Positions 7,401-15,612 of a stretch of DNA of 64,000 nucleotides are shown here, piece after piece. Within the stretch, counting starts at the first letter, position 1. The number at the start of each line of letters is the position of its first letter. This stretch comes from Dechloromonas sp. UBA6271 (GTDB taxonomy: Bacteria > Pseudomonadota > Gammaproteobacteria > Burkholderiales > Rhodocyclaceae): assembly GCA_002440665.1 (NCBI GenBank), contig DJUX01000014.1, positions 35,169 to 99,168 on the forward strand. The letters run 5' to 3'. Below the pieces are notes generated by a model. It was not told where the DNA came from. It was given only the letters and a program-made list of their open reading frames with translations, and ran no database searches. The position numbers were made by a program, and so were the translations under genes.

Positions 7401-9368
7401 GCCGGGGACAACAGCAACGAAGGCACGATAGGTTACAACTGGCGTAGCCGCAGCGTGCCGCGCTCGCTGACCCTGCTCGACGGAACGGCGCTGACCACAC
7501 CAGAGGGATCGCTCGGCGACTTCATCAATTCATCGCCACTGTACGTTCGCTACCCCAGCGCCACCAATGTTCCAGCTGCCGATTACCTGACCTTCAAGGC
7601 CTATGCGGCAGCGGTGGCTTCGCGCACGCCCGTGCTCTACGCCGGCGGCAATGACGGCATGCTGCATGCCTTCGATGCGTCCGACTTGTCCGACAATGGG
7701 GGAACAACGGTTGGCGCGACCGCCAACAGCGGCAAGGAAGTTCTCGCCTATGTTCCGGCCGCGGTGTACTCCAAGTTGAACCAATTGACGTGGACCAACT
7801 ACGCCCACAAATATTATGTCGATGGCACCCCGGTCGCTGCCGATGCGCAACTGAGCAGCGCCACCTGCACGCCAAGTTCCGACGCGACCAAGTGCTGGCG
7901 GACGATCGTTACCGGTGGCCTCAATGCCGGCGGCCAGGGCGTCTACGCACTGAATGTCACCGACCCCTCGACATTCGCCAGCGGATCGGCGAAATCCCTT
8001 GTGCTCTGGGAATTCAACGACCGTGACGACGCGGATCTTGGCCATACGTTCGTGCAACCGATAGTCCGCAAAATGAATAACGGCAAATGGGCCGTGATCT
8101 TTGGCAATGGCTACAACAATACCGATTCAGACGGCAGCGTCAGCACGACTGGCGACGCCTATCTGTATATCCTGTACGTTGATGGACCGGGCTATGCCGG
8201 CACCGGCCGCGGCCAATCATGGACCTTGGGGACCAACTATCACAAGATCCGGCTGCCGGCGCCGAATGCGGGTGCGGCACCGCTCAGCCCGGCCAACGGC
8301 CTGTCGACGGTCTTCGGGATCGACAAGGATAGCGACAATGTCGTCGACTACCTGTACGCCGGTGATCGTTATGGCAACGTATGGAAGGTCGACGTGAGCA
8401 ACGCCAACCCTGCGAACTGGGGGTCCGCCTTCAGTTCGGGCAGCACGCCGCTGCCATTGTTTACCGCTGTGACGGGTGATACGCTGCCCCTGAGAGAGCA
8501 GATTACCAGCAGCCCGATTGTCACGACACACCCGAATGGCGGTTTCATGGTCATGTTCGGAACCGGGTCGTTCGTCGATGACAGCGATAACCAGACGCCA
8601 TTCTCGGGCAATTCGTTCTACGGCATTTGGGACAAGGACGACGGCACCAGGGTGACCAGCCGCAGCGATCTGCAAAAGCAGGCTAGCTTGGCCAAGGCCA
8701 CCAGCGGCGCCGACGTTTATGGCCTGCAATCCGATTGCGTGCCGCAATACTCGGCGACACCTGCGGCGCCAACCACGGCGACGGCAACGTGCCCGGCGTC
8801 TCTGGCACCGGCCTTGACGAGTGGTGCGGTACCTCAGCAGTTGGGTTGGGTGCTGGATCTGAAGAACGATCCGGCGGTCACCGGCAACAGCGGCGAACGC
8901 TATATCTCGTCGGTTCTGCCAATTCTCGAAGGCGGGTTGCTGACTTTCGTGACCCTGACGCCGTCGGGTGACGTCTGCGGTGGCAGTGCCTACGACTGGA
9001 CTTACAACCTCGACTACCTGAGCGGTGGCGCCTACTCCAAGGCCGTCTTTTACGACACTACTGTCACCACTACTGGCACCACGTCGACGCCAACCAGTCT
9101 TTCCTTCACTGTTGGGGGTGTAGCCGTTCCCAACAAGCACCCCAGCGGGAAGCAACTCTCGACGAAACTCGGACAAAATCCGAAACGGATCTATTACGAT
9201 ACCGACAAGGGTCGCGCCGACCCGTCGGCCGGCTGCAATCCGTTCATCAAGGGCCGCCCGTGCAAGAAGGTCAAGCGTGCCTGCGATATCGTGACGATCA
9301 CCGGCGGTTGCTCAAGCGTGACGCCCCCTGCAACCGGACGGCTGAACTGGCGCCAGATCACTCAGTAA
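4407..9368 (+). CDS. pilY1: PilY1-type pilus tip adhesin, very large
   Basis: Pilus-tip and cell-surface protein that supports pilus extension, adhesion and surface sensing. GGAGGA at 4394-4399 selects ATG 4407, giving 1653 residues (PilY1 proteins are usually about 1000-1200). A signal peptide ending ALPALAG is followed by the beta domain. The C-terminal half is the PilC/PilY1 beta-propeller, with PVLYAGGNDGMLHAFDA and a calcium-loop pattern D1306-K-D1308-S-D1310-N-V-V-D1314, known in PilY1 to control retraction. The extra length is partly a threonine/serine-rich N-terminal insertion holding three four-cysteine repeats (4968-5600). A von Willebrand A domain is not evident. The C-terminal tail is cysteine-rich (CNPF, KRACD, GGCSS). 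Confidence 0.9.
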   Translation: MSRNLKSLSLGLAGLVCALPALAGTLSDSPLFLQSAVPPNVLFSLSVEFPTANTAAYQGTNDYSETNTYLGLFDPDKCYTYNSTNSWFSPAAQATSHACSGQWSGNFLNWASMTGLDEFRFAMTGGDRYVDTATQTVLQRTYQSGQGGTSNFPQKTYQGATATPFAATIALTIDNQGLGTQMRVSDSGSATADCSSPTLSGTTFSCNLATRTTPAATGTCTSWTGAGTQSNPYRCSTFGAFSGVFSLAGVPTGTAGTKSNAATTSTDTVTCTNPSVSGSTFNCTLTDTASNVGSCNAWSGSGTSSQPFYCSNFGAFGNSTFATTTRATASTYTQTATASNTANVDQNTCSMSSSSPYTITCTLQSPSTGNITCIPNATGDLGNGTGRYCGANSTWTFSASGSTYSSHNNSSTRRGGSGNRYYPPSRVTFNTQTTTTFYYTPSYSGTDTSNAFWYYSDYSLAFGNSALYQVRAEVCQPTPATGTSRETNCVKYGTSSYKPVGEVQRNGEKMRFGLFSYYNANDIDNAVMRSKAKYVAPLKWSSSGGSVTNTAAEWNAADGTLVTNPDPSTTQTSSVTYSKSGVINYVNQFGTVSQNYKTYDNVGKLYYETLKYLRGSSPTTAFYTRATAGNSDGFPVITTWDDPVQYWCQKNYIIAMGDTHTHCDKRLPGGTSTSYGAGQCTGNSQTSDLGSLGGDSSINVATMTNALGTLEGYSNLANTFGFSGSASFYMSGLSYWAAKDGFRTITDSAGISHLIKAKTYVIDVQEYGDKGAPGSGWPGSQYWLAAKYGGVNNPPPQNPPLGDFTFDSSGNPLYWSKTMPGYTGAWPLGLLPAGNPADMIAAVRGALSSIASQTGAGSAVGVSTGDLRTGNGTNLFSATYNTAGWFGDVRAYTLNSNLSISTAPTWSASRYLNPTTLNATGSGNWANRRILTFHDGLTASGTADTDPLGRQGGDFQTSSSSGSLAFGTGFSARQQDLLDRDPGSSLVDNRGPDRVNYLAGDNSNEGTIGYNWRSRSVPRSLTLLDGTALTTPEGSLGDFINSSPLYVRYPSATNVPAADYLTFKAYAAAVASRTPVLYAGGNDGMLHAFDASDLSDNGGTTVGATANSGKEVLAYVPAAVYSKLNQLTWTNYAHKYYVDGTPVAADAQLSSATCTPSSDATKCWRTIVTGGLNAGGQGVYALNVTDPSTFASGSAKSLVLWEFNDRDDADLGHTFVQPIVRKMNNGKWAVIFGNGYNNTDSDGSVSTTGDAYLYILYVDGPGYAGTGRGQSWTLGTNYHKIRLPAPNAGAAPLSPANGLSTVFGIDKDSDNVVDYLYAGDRYGNVWKVDVSNANPANWGSAFSSGSTPLPLFTAVTGDTLPLREQITSSPIVTTHPNGGFMVMFGTGSFVDDSDNQTPFSGNSFYGIWDKDDGTRVTSRSDLQKQASLAKATSGADVYGLQSDCVPQYSATPAAPTTATATCPASLAPALTSGAVPQQLGWVLDLKNDPAVTGNSGERYISSVLPILEGGLLTFVTLTPSGDVCGGSAYDWTYNLDYLSGGAYSKAVFYDTTVTTTGTTSTPTSLSFTVGGVAVPNKHPSGKQLSTKLGQNPKRIYYDTDKGRADPSAGCNPFIKGRPCKKVKRACDIVTITGGCSSVTPPATGRLNWRQITQ
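4968..5600 (+). repeat. Three cysteine-patterned repeats inside PilY1
   Basis: Protein-level tandem repeats in the PilY1 N-terminal half. Each unit has four cysteines with nearly fixed spacing: C194-x11-C206-x13-C220-x14-C235; C271-x11-C283-x11-C295-x14-C310; C349-x11-C361-x11-C373-x15-C389. Units 1 and 2 also share the W-x-G-x-G-T and C-S-x-F-G-A-F signatures; unit 3 is diverged. The linkers are Thr/Ala-rich. Two disulfides per unit are likely in the periplasm. Confidence 0.8.
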
Positions 9369-9381
9369 CCAGAGACAAGAC

Positions 9382-9837
9382 ATGCAAAAACGTAGCCGAG
9401 TCAGCGGGTTCACTCTCATCGAACTGATGATCGTCGTCGCGATCGTGGGGATTCTGGCGACCATCGCCTATCCTGCCTATCAGGACTATGTGCGCAGATC
9501 TGCCCGGGCCGAAGCCCGGGCAGCAATGCTGAACATGGCCCAATTGCAGGAGCGGAATTTTTCTGACCGGGGAGCGTATGTGGTCATTTCCAGCGCCCAG
9601 AGAAACGATGGCTGGGCAAATGCCAATTGGTCGGGTGGCAGTTCGCACGCCGAACGTAAATACGAGATTACGGTAGCCCTGAATGTCGTGGACGCGAACG
9701 GCAATACGCAGCCATATGCAATAACTGCCACGCCGGCGGCTGGACGCTGGTCGGACCCAGCGTGCGGCTTCCTTACTCTCGACAGCGCCGGCGCCAAATC
9801 CAGTTCTGCTGGCACGGCCGCCAATTGCTGGAAATAG
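9382..9837 (+). CDS. pilE: Type IV pilin, PilE-like
   Basis: Pilin with a very short leader. G9 precedes FTLIELMIVVAIVGILATIA, with Glu at +5, then AYPAYQDYVRRSARAEA, the classical N-terminal helix of PilE-type pilins. Two C-terminal cysteines (CGFLTL and NCWK) bound the expected D-region. Length 151 residues. It lies 13 nt after pilY1 and closes the cluster. As in other fimT-pilVWXY1E clusters, it is more likely a minor pilin than the main fibre subunit, but sequence alone does not decide this. Confidence 0.82.
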   Translation: MQKRSRVSGFTLIELMIVVAIVGILATIAYPAYQDYVRRSARAEARAAMLNMAQLQERNFSDRGAYVVISSAQRNDGWANANWSGGSSHAERKYEITVALNVVDANGNTQPYAITATPAAGRWSDPACGFLTLDSAGAKSSSAGTAANCWK

Positions 9838-9908
9838 TCCGGTTACGGCCGATTTAGCCCCAAGCCTTGGCGATCGACTGACCGTTCAAGGCTGCGGGCG
9901 CACATAAA

Positions 9909-10829
9909 TTACGCCAAGCCCTTCGGCAGTGGAAACGAAACCCCTTCCTCAACCCCGGCCCGTTGCCCGACTTCCGCACCCGTCAGTTCCCTGATGCGGT
10001 CAACGACGCGCTGAACGAGGATTTCCGGCGCTGATGCACCGGCGGTGACGCCGATGTTCTGCTTGCCGGCGAGCCAGGCCGGGTCGATTTCCGTTGGCCC
10101 GTCGATCAGGTAGGCAGCGACGCCGCGCGCAATGGCGACTTCCTTCAACCGGCGGGAATTCGAACTGTTCGGGCTGCCGACGACGATAACGAGGTCGCAT
10201 TCCCCGGCCAAGTCCTTGACTGAATCCTGGCGGTTTTGCGTCGCATAGCAGATGTCGTCCTTCTTCGGCCCCTGAACTTGCGGGAACTGTTCTTTGAGTT
10301 TGGCAATGACCACCGAGGCATCGTCGACCGACAGGGTGGTCTGGGTTACGAAGGAAAGATGGGCGGGATCATGAACTTGCAAGCGAGCAACGTCTTCCAC
10401 GGTGTCGACGAGATACATGCCATCCGGGCTCTGCCCCATGGTGCCCTCGACCTCCGGATGACCCTTGTGGCCGATCATGATGACCTCCCGCGCCTGATTG
10501 CGCATCTTGCCGACTTCGACGTGTACCTTGGTGACCAGCGGGCAGGTGGCATCGAAGACCTTGAGGCCTCGGTCCTCAGCCTCGGTACGTACCGCCTTTG
10601 AAACACCGTGCGCACTGAAGATGACGGTGCTGCCAGCCGGCACCTCGGCCAGTTCCTCGATGAAAACCGCCCCCTTGGCGCGCAGGTCGTCGCAGACGAA
10701 CTTGTTGTGCACGACTTCGTGCCGCACATAGATCGGCGCGCCGAATTTTTCCAGGGCGCGTTCGACGATGGCGATGGCGCGCTCGACGCCGGCGCAAAAG
10801 CCGCGTGGGTTGGCGAGGAGAATTTGCAT
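9909..10829 (-). CDS. ispH: 4-hydroxy-3-methylbut-2-enyl diphosphate reductase
   Basis: Last enzyme of the MEP isoprenoid pathway, a 4Fe-4S protein that reduces HMBPP to IPP and DMAPP. Cluster ligands are C12 (ANPRGFCAGVERA), C96 (FDATCPLVTKVH) and C194 (DICYATQNRQ). The substrate-binding GHKGHPEVEGT and SNSRRL motifs are present. 306 residues, normal length. It ends the minus-strand cluster ileS-lspA-fkpB-ispH and its start overlaps the fkpB stop by one base. Pathway partners dxs and ispA are elsewhere in the window. Confidence 0.97.
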   Translation of the reverse strand: MQILLANPRGFCAGVERAIAIVERALEKFGAPIYVRHEVVHNKFVCDDLRAKGAVFIEELAEVPAGSTVIFSAHGVSKAVRTEAEDRGLKVFDATCPLVTKVHVEVGKMRNQAREVIMIGHKGHPEVEGTMGQSPDGMYLVDTVEDVARLQVHDPAHLSFVTQTTLSVDDASVVIAKLKEQFPQVQGPKKDDICYATQNRQDSVKDLAGECDLVIVVGSPNSSNSRRLKEVAIARGVAAYLIDGPTEIDPAWLAGKQNIGVTAGASAPEILVQRVVDRIRELTGAEVGQRAGVEEGVSFPLPKGLA

Positions 10830-11260
10830 TACATGATTCCGATGATTTTTACCTCGAAGCGGATTGTCTTGCCCGCCATCGGGTGGTTGAAGTCGAAGAG
10901 CGCGTGCGTGGCGTCCAGTTCGCGCAGGAAGCCGGCGAAGGTGCCACCGTTGGGCGCGGTGAATTCGACGACGGAGTTCTCCTTGAGTTCCATGTCGGCT
11001 GGCAAACCACTGCGGGCGAGGCGCTCGACGAGGCGCGGATTGTGCTGGCCGAAGGCCTGTTCCGGCTCCAGCTCGAAGACGAAATGCTCCTGCGCCGGCA
11101 GGCCGATCAGCACGTTTTCGAGGTTTTCGGCGAGTTGGCCACTACCCATCTGCAGGGTGGCCGGGCTCATGTCGAAGGTGGACAGGAACTCCTCGCCGTC
11201 GAGCGCGGTGATGCGGTAATGCAGGGTCAGGTAGCTGTCGGAACGGACGGTGTCGCTCAT
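10829..11260 (-). CDS. fkpB: FKBP-type peptidyl-prolyl cis-trans isomerase, SlpA family
   Basis: Cytoplasmic prolyl isomerase and chaperone with an IF (insert-in-flap) domain. Residues start SDSYLTLHYRITALDGEEF; the FKBP fold is completed by DFNHPMAGKTIRFEVKI. EPEQAFGQHNPRLVER is the hallmark of the SlpA/SlyD insert. There is no metal-binding tail, which separates it from SlyD. 143 residues from ATG 11260, which overlaps the lspA stop as ATGA. The frame is open further upstream, but that part is a shadow of lspA. Confidence 0.93.
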   Translation of the reverse strand: MSDTVRSDSYLTLHYRITALDGEEFLSTFDMSPATLQMGSGQLAENLENVLIGLPAQEHFVFELEPEQAFGQHNPRLVERLARSGLPADMELKENSVVEFTAPNGGTFAGFLRELDATHALFDFNHPMAGKTIRFEVKIIGIM

Positions 11261-11763
11261 CGGGGAATCTCTTTCTTGTCTGTTGTGGTCAACGTCGAAA
11301 AAGCCAGCAAAATGGCGCCGACGGTAATGGCTGAGTCGGCGACGTTGAAGGCCGGCCAGTACCAACCGGCGGCATGCCATTGAATGAAATCGACCACCGC
11401 GCCGAAGCGCACGCGGTCGATCACGTTGCCCAGCGCCCCGCCCATGACCAGCGCCAGGGCGAGCGAGAGCAGTTTCTGCTCCGGGTGCTTGCGCAACTCC
11501 AGTGCAATCCAGCCGGAGACGGCAAGCGCCAGCGCCGTGAAAAACCAGCGCTGCCAGCCCGGCTGGTCGGCCAGGAAACTGAAGGCAGCGCCCGTGTTGT
11601 AAGTCAGCACCCAGTTCCAGAACGGTGCGACATAGATCGTCTGGCCGAATTCGATATGGTTCAGGACGATCCATTTGCTGAACTGGTCGAGCACGACGAC
11701 CAGACTGGCAAGGCCATACCAGAGCCCCGCCTTAGGCACAGCTGCGTGCCTCGCCCTCGCCAT
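11257..11763 (-). CDS. lspA: Lipoprotein signal peptidase (signal peptidase II)
   Basis: Inner-membrane aspartyl protease that removes signal peptides from diacylated prolipoproteins. Four hydrophobic segments and the catalytic pair D125 (FGAVVDFIQWH) and D143 (FNVADSAITVG) are present, as is the DQFSKWIV motif in the first helix. Start ATG 11763 gives 168 residues and overlaps the ileS 3' end by 32 bp; longer readings lie inside ileS. Placement behind ileS is conserved in many proteobacteria. Confidence 0.95.
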   Translation of the reverse strand: MARARHAAVPKAGLWYGLASLVVVLDQFSKWIVLNHIEFGQTIYVAPFWNWVLTYNTGAAFSFLADQPGWQRWFFTALALAVSGWIALELRKHPEQKLLSLALALVMGGALGNVIDRVRFGAVVDFIQWHAAGWYWPAFNVADSAITVGAILLAFSTLTTTDKKEIPR

Positions 11764-14530
11764 ACAGATTGCTGACACAACGACCGCACAGGGTCGGATG
11801 CTCGGCATTGGCACCGACTTCTTCGCGCACATGCCAGCAGCGCTCACACTTCGCATGTTCCAGCGGCGTCGCGATGACCTGCTCGGTTTCATCCCTGACG
11901 ACTGCGGTCGACGAACAAATAAAGACGAATTTCAGGTCGTCGCCGAGCGCCGCCAGCGCCTCGAATTTCTCGCCGGCACAACGGATCTCGACGGCAGCCT
12001 GCAGCGCGGAACCGATCTTTCCGGCTTCGCGCTGGGCTTCCAGGGCCTTGGTCACGTCGGCCCGCGCCATGCGGATCAGCGCCCACTTGGCGAGCATTTC
12101 GCCCTCGCCTTCCGGCTTGGGCAGGTCGTGCCAGAGCTGGAACATCACGGAATCATCGGCATTACCGCCCAGCACCTGCCATACCTCTTCGGCAGTGAAT
12201 GAGGTGATCGGCGCCAGCAGGCGGACGAAGCTTTGCGTGATGTGCCAAAGCGCAGATTGGGCCGAGCGGCGGGCGGCCGATTTCGGCGCCGTGGTGTATA
12301 GACGATCCTTCAGGATATCTAGGTAGAAGCCGCCGAGGTCTTCCGAGCAGAAGGTTTGCAGCGCCTGCACGACGCGGTGGAATTCGTAACGATCGTAATC
12401 GGCGCGGCAGCTTTCCTGCAGTTCACGTGTCAGCGCCAGGGCATAGCGGTCGATTTCCAGCCACTGCTCGACCGGCAGCATATCCTTGCCCGCATCGAAA
12501 TCGGACACATTGGCGAGCAGGAAGCGCAGCGTGTTGCGGATGCGGCGATAGCCTTCGACGACGCGCTTGAGGATTTCATCGGAAATCGTCAGTTCGCCGG
12601 AATAATCGGTCGACGCCGTCCACAAGCGCAGGATGTCGGCGCCCATCTTGTCGGACACCTGCTGCGGGGCAATGACGTTGCCCTTGGACTTCGACATCTT
12701 GTGGCCCTTGCCGTCGACGACGAAGCCGTGCGTCAGCAGCGCCTTGTACGGGGCGCGGCCGTCGATGGCACAGCCGGAAAGCAGCGAGGACTGGAACCAG
12801 CCACGATGTTGGTCCGAACCTTCGAGGTACATGTCGGCCGGATAAGTCGATTGGGCAGCGTGCGAGCCGCGCAGCACATGCCAGTGCGTGGTGCCGGAAT
12901 CGAACCAGACGTCGAGCGTGTCCTTCATCTTGACGTACTGTTCGGCCTCGGCGCCGAGCAGTTCGGCGGCATCGAGACTGAACCAGGCTTCGATGCCGGC
13001 CTGCTCGACGCGCAGGGCGACCTGCTCGATCAGTTCGGCCGTGCGCGGATGCGGCTGACCGGTTTCCCTGTGCAGGAAGAACGGGATCGGCACGCCCCAG
13101 TTGCGCTGGCGCGAGACGCACCAGTCGGGACGGGTCTTCATCATCGCCTCCAGGCGCGCGCGCCCCCAGGCCGGGAAGAACTGCGTCTCGTCGACGGCGC
13201 GCTCGGCGATCCAGCGCAGGGTCGGTGCTTCCTCGCCCTTGCGGTTTTCCATGCCGATGAACCATTGGGTGGTGGCGCGGAAGATGATCGGCGTTTTGTG
13301 GCGCCAGCAGTGCGGGTAGCTGTGCTGGATTCTCTCGGTTTTGAGCAGTCGACCGCGACTTTCGAGTTCCTGCAGCACCAGCGGGTTGGCCTCCCAGACG
13401 CTCTTGCCGGCCAGTTCGCCGACCGCCAGCGCCGGCGTCGTGCTGATGAACCTGCCGTCGTTGCCGACCGGGTTGTTCACCGGCAGGCCGTATTTCTTGC
13501 CGATGTTGTAGTCGTCCACACCATGCGCCGGGGCGGTGTGTACCAGGCCGGTACCGGCTTCGGTAGTGACGTGCGTGCCGCAGATGATGGCGACGTCGCG
13601 ATTCTGGAACGGGTGCTTCAACAAGATCTGGTCGAGCTTGTCGCCGGTCGTCGAGGCCACCGCCGTGCCCTCCAGGCCATAGCGTTTGAGCGCCGCATCG
13701 GCCAACTCGCGCACCAGAATCAGCGCGCCCTTCTCCGTTTCGATCAGATCGTAGGTCAGTTCCGGATGCACGCTGACCGCCTCGTTGGCCGGCAACGTCC
13801 ACGGGGTCGTCGTCCAGATCACCGCGAAAGCCGGGCCGCGCAGATGTGTCAGGCCGAAAGCGGCAGCCAGTTTGGTGGCGTGGTTTTCATGGACTTCGAA
13901 GGCAACGTCGATGGCCGGCGAGTTCTTGTCCTCATACTCGACCTCGGCCTCGGCCAGCGCCGAACCGCAGTCCAGGCACCAGTTGACCGGCTTCAGCCCC
14001 TGGTAGAGGTAGCCCTGCTCCAGAATCTTGCCCAACGCCCGGATTTCCTCGGCCTCGGCCTTGAAGGCCATGGTCAGGTAGGGGTTGTCCCATTCTCCGA
14101 GCACGCCGAGGCGGATGAAATCCTTCTTCTGGCGCTCGACCTGCTCGGCGGCATAGGCACGGCACAGTTCGCGCACCTTGTCGGCCGGAATGTTCTTGCC
14201 GTGCAGCTTTTCGATCTGGTGCTCGATCGGCAGGCCATGGCAGTCCCAGCCTGGCACGTAGGGCGCGTCTAAGCCGGAAAGCGTCTTCGAGCGAACGATG
14301 ATGTCCTTCAGAATCTTGTTAACCGCATGGCCGATATGAATATCGCCGTTGGCATACGGCGGACCATCGTGCAGCACGAAGCGCGGGCGGCCGGCGCTGA
14401 TTTCGCGGATGCGCTGGTAGAGTTTCTTTTCCTGCCACTGGCCAACCCATTGCGGCTCGCGCTTGGGCAGGTCGCCGCGCATCGGGAAGGCGGTATCCGG
14501 CAGGTTCAGGGTGTCTTTGTAATCAGCCAT
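11732..14530 (-). CDS. ileS: Isoleucyl-tRNA synthetase
   Basis: Class I synthetase charging tRNA-Ile. The ATP site HIGH is at residues 65-68 (NGDIHIGHAV) and KMSKS near residue 610 (GHKMSKSKGN). A CP1 editing domain lies between them (GLVHTAPAHG). A C-terminal zinc finger is visible as CERCWHV with CGRCVSNL. 932 residues, standard. Upstream is ribF in the same direction with a 9-nt gap, giving the common order ribF-ileS-lspA-fkpB-ispH. Confidence 0.98.
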   Translation of the reverse strand: MADYKDTLNLPDTAFPMRGDLPKREPQWVGQWQEKKLYQRIREISAGRPRFVLHDGPPYANGDIHIGHAVNKILKDIIVRSKTLSGLDAPYVPGWDCHGLPIEHQIEKLHGKNIPADKVRELCRAYAAEQVERQKKDFIRLGVLGEWDNPYLTMAFKAEAEEIRALGKILEQGYLYQGLKPVNWCLDCGSALAEAEVEYEDKNSPAIDVAFEVHENHATKLAAAFGLTHLRGPAFAVIWTTTPWTLPANEAVSVHPELTYDLIETEKGALILVRELADAALKRYGLEGTAVASTTGDKLDQILLKHPFQNRDVAIICGTHVTTEAGTGLVHTAPAHGVDDYNIGKKYGLPVNNPVGNDGRFISTTPALAVGELAGKSVWEANPLVLQELESRGRLLKTERIQHSYPHCWRHKTPIIFRATTQWFIGMENRKGEEAPTLRWIAERAVDETQFFPAWGRARLEAMMKTRPDWCVSRQRNWGVPIPFFLHRETGQPHPRTAELIEQVALRVEQAGIEAWFSLDAAELLGAEAEQYVKMKDTLDVWFDSGTTHWHVLRGSHAAQSTYPADMYLEGSDQHRGWFQSSLLSGCAIDGRAPYKALLTHGFVVDGKGHKMSKSKGNVIAPQQVSDKMGADILRLWTASTDYSGELTISDEILKRVVEGYRRIRNTLRFLLANVSDFDAGKDMLPVEQWLEIDRYALALTRELQESCRADYDRYEFHRVVQALQTFCSEDLGGFYLDILKDRLYTTAPKSAARRSAQSALWHITQSFVRLLAPITSFTAEEVWQVLGGNADDSVMFQLWHDLPKPEGEGEMLAKWALIRMARADVTKALEAQREAGKIGSALQAAVEIRCAGEKFEALAALGDDLKFVFICSSTAVVRDETEQVIATPLEHAKCERCWHVREEVGANAEHPTLCGRCVSNLYGEGEARSCA

Positions 14531-14539
14531 TTTGCGTGC

Positions 14540-15460
14540 TCACAGCGTGAAGAAGGCCCGCGCCGCCGCGGCATCGGCCGCGATCTGCGCCTTGAGGGCA
14601 TCGAAATTGGGGAAACGTTGTTCGTTGCGCAACTTGTGGACGAAACGCACCGAGATGTGCGCGCCGTAAATGTCACGGTCGAAATCGAAGAGATGCACCT
14701 CCAGTAGCGGCCGGGTGCCGCCGACTGTCGGACGGATGCCGAGGTTGGCGACGCCGGGCCAGGGCTTGTCGCCCAGACCGCTGACTTCGACTGCAAAAAC
14801 GCCGGCCATCGGCAGGGGATTGTGCTTGATGCGGATATTGGCCGTGGCAAAGCCGAGTTGACGGCCGATCTTGTCGCCATGAGCGACCTGGCCGTCGATG
14901 ACGTAGGGACGCCCCAGCAGGCGGGCCGCGTGTTCCATGTCGCCGGTCGCCAGCGCCTGGCGGACGCCGGAACTGGACACCCTTTCGCCGTCGACCGTGA
15001 CACTGCCCATCGCCTCGACGGCAAACCCATGCCGGGCGCCGGCTTTCTGCAACAGTGCAAAGTCGCCGGCACGCCCCTGGCCGAAGCGAAAATCGTCGCC
15101 GATGATCAAATGACGGACGCACAAACCGCGCACCAGCACCCGTTCGATGAACTGGTCGGCCGACAGCGCCGCGAAGGCGGCGTTGAAGCGGCAGACCATG
15201 GCCTGCTCGACGCCTGCGTCGGCAAGCAGTTCGAGCTTCTCGCGGAAGGTCGTCAGGCGCGCCGGTGCCGAAGCCGGACTGAAGAATTCACGCGGATGCG
15301 GCTCGAAGGTGAGAATGCTGGGCGGCAGAGTGGATTGGCGCGCGACCTCACCCAAGCGGCCCAACAAGGCACCATGCCCGCGATGTACACCGTCGAAATT
15401 GCCGATCGCCAATGCCGTCGGCCCCGGAACCGGGCGCGAAAAACCGCGAAAAACCCGCAT
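14540..15460 (-). CDS. ribF: Bifunctional riboflavin kinase / FAD synthetase
   Basis: Converts riboflavin to FMN and FMN to FAD. The N-terminal adenylyltransferase half has GNFDGVHRGHGALL and later VIGDDFRFGQGRAGD; the C-terminal kinase half has GRPYVIDGQVAHGD and GFATANI. Start ATG 15460 (MRVFRGF) gives 306 residues, the usual size; the frame continues upstream to 15553, but those 31 residues look non-coding. First gene of the minus-strand cluster. Confidence 0.96.
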   Translation of the reverse strand: MRVFRGFSRPVPGPTALAIGNFDGVHRGHGALLGRLGEVARQSTLPPSILTFEPHPREFFSPASAPARLTTFREKLELLADAGVEQAMVCRFNAAFAALSADQFIERVLVRGLCVRHLIIGDDFRFGQGRAGDFALLQKAGARHGFAVEAMGSVTVDGERVSSSGVRQALATGDMEHAARLLGRPYVIDGQVAHGDKIGRQLGFATANIRIKHNPLPMAGVFAVEVSGLGDKPWPGVANLGIRPTVGGTRPLLEVHLFDFDRDIYGAHISVRFVHKLRNEQRFPNFDALKAQIAADAAAARAFFTL

Positions 15461-15612
15461 TTTATGCCCGAAAAAATGGGTAATTATAGCGGCTTGTAAT
15501 GCGCGGCGCTCGTTCCGGGTGACAGCAATCCCCGCCGGCTGCCACGAACCCACATCCGCCGGCCAAATTTGCTACATTCGGTGCTTTACTCTGGCAAAGA
15601 TCGACGCCCGCC

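Noticed and set aside
11281..11294. Another TGTTGTGGTCAACG match, inside the 3' end of lspA
   Set aside because: It lies in coding sequence, points against the gene and has no CTGAAA/TTTCAG hairpin, so it was not counted as a copy of the post-stop element.
12356..14272. A 638-codon open frame antisense to ileS
   Set aside because: Same codon-structure artefact; the sequence is rich in Arg, Val and Gly and shows no motif, while ileS has all of its signatures.
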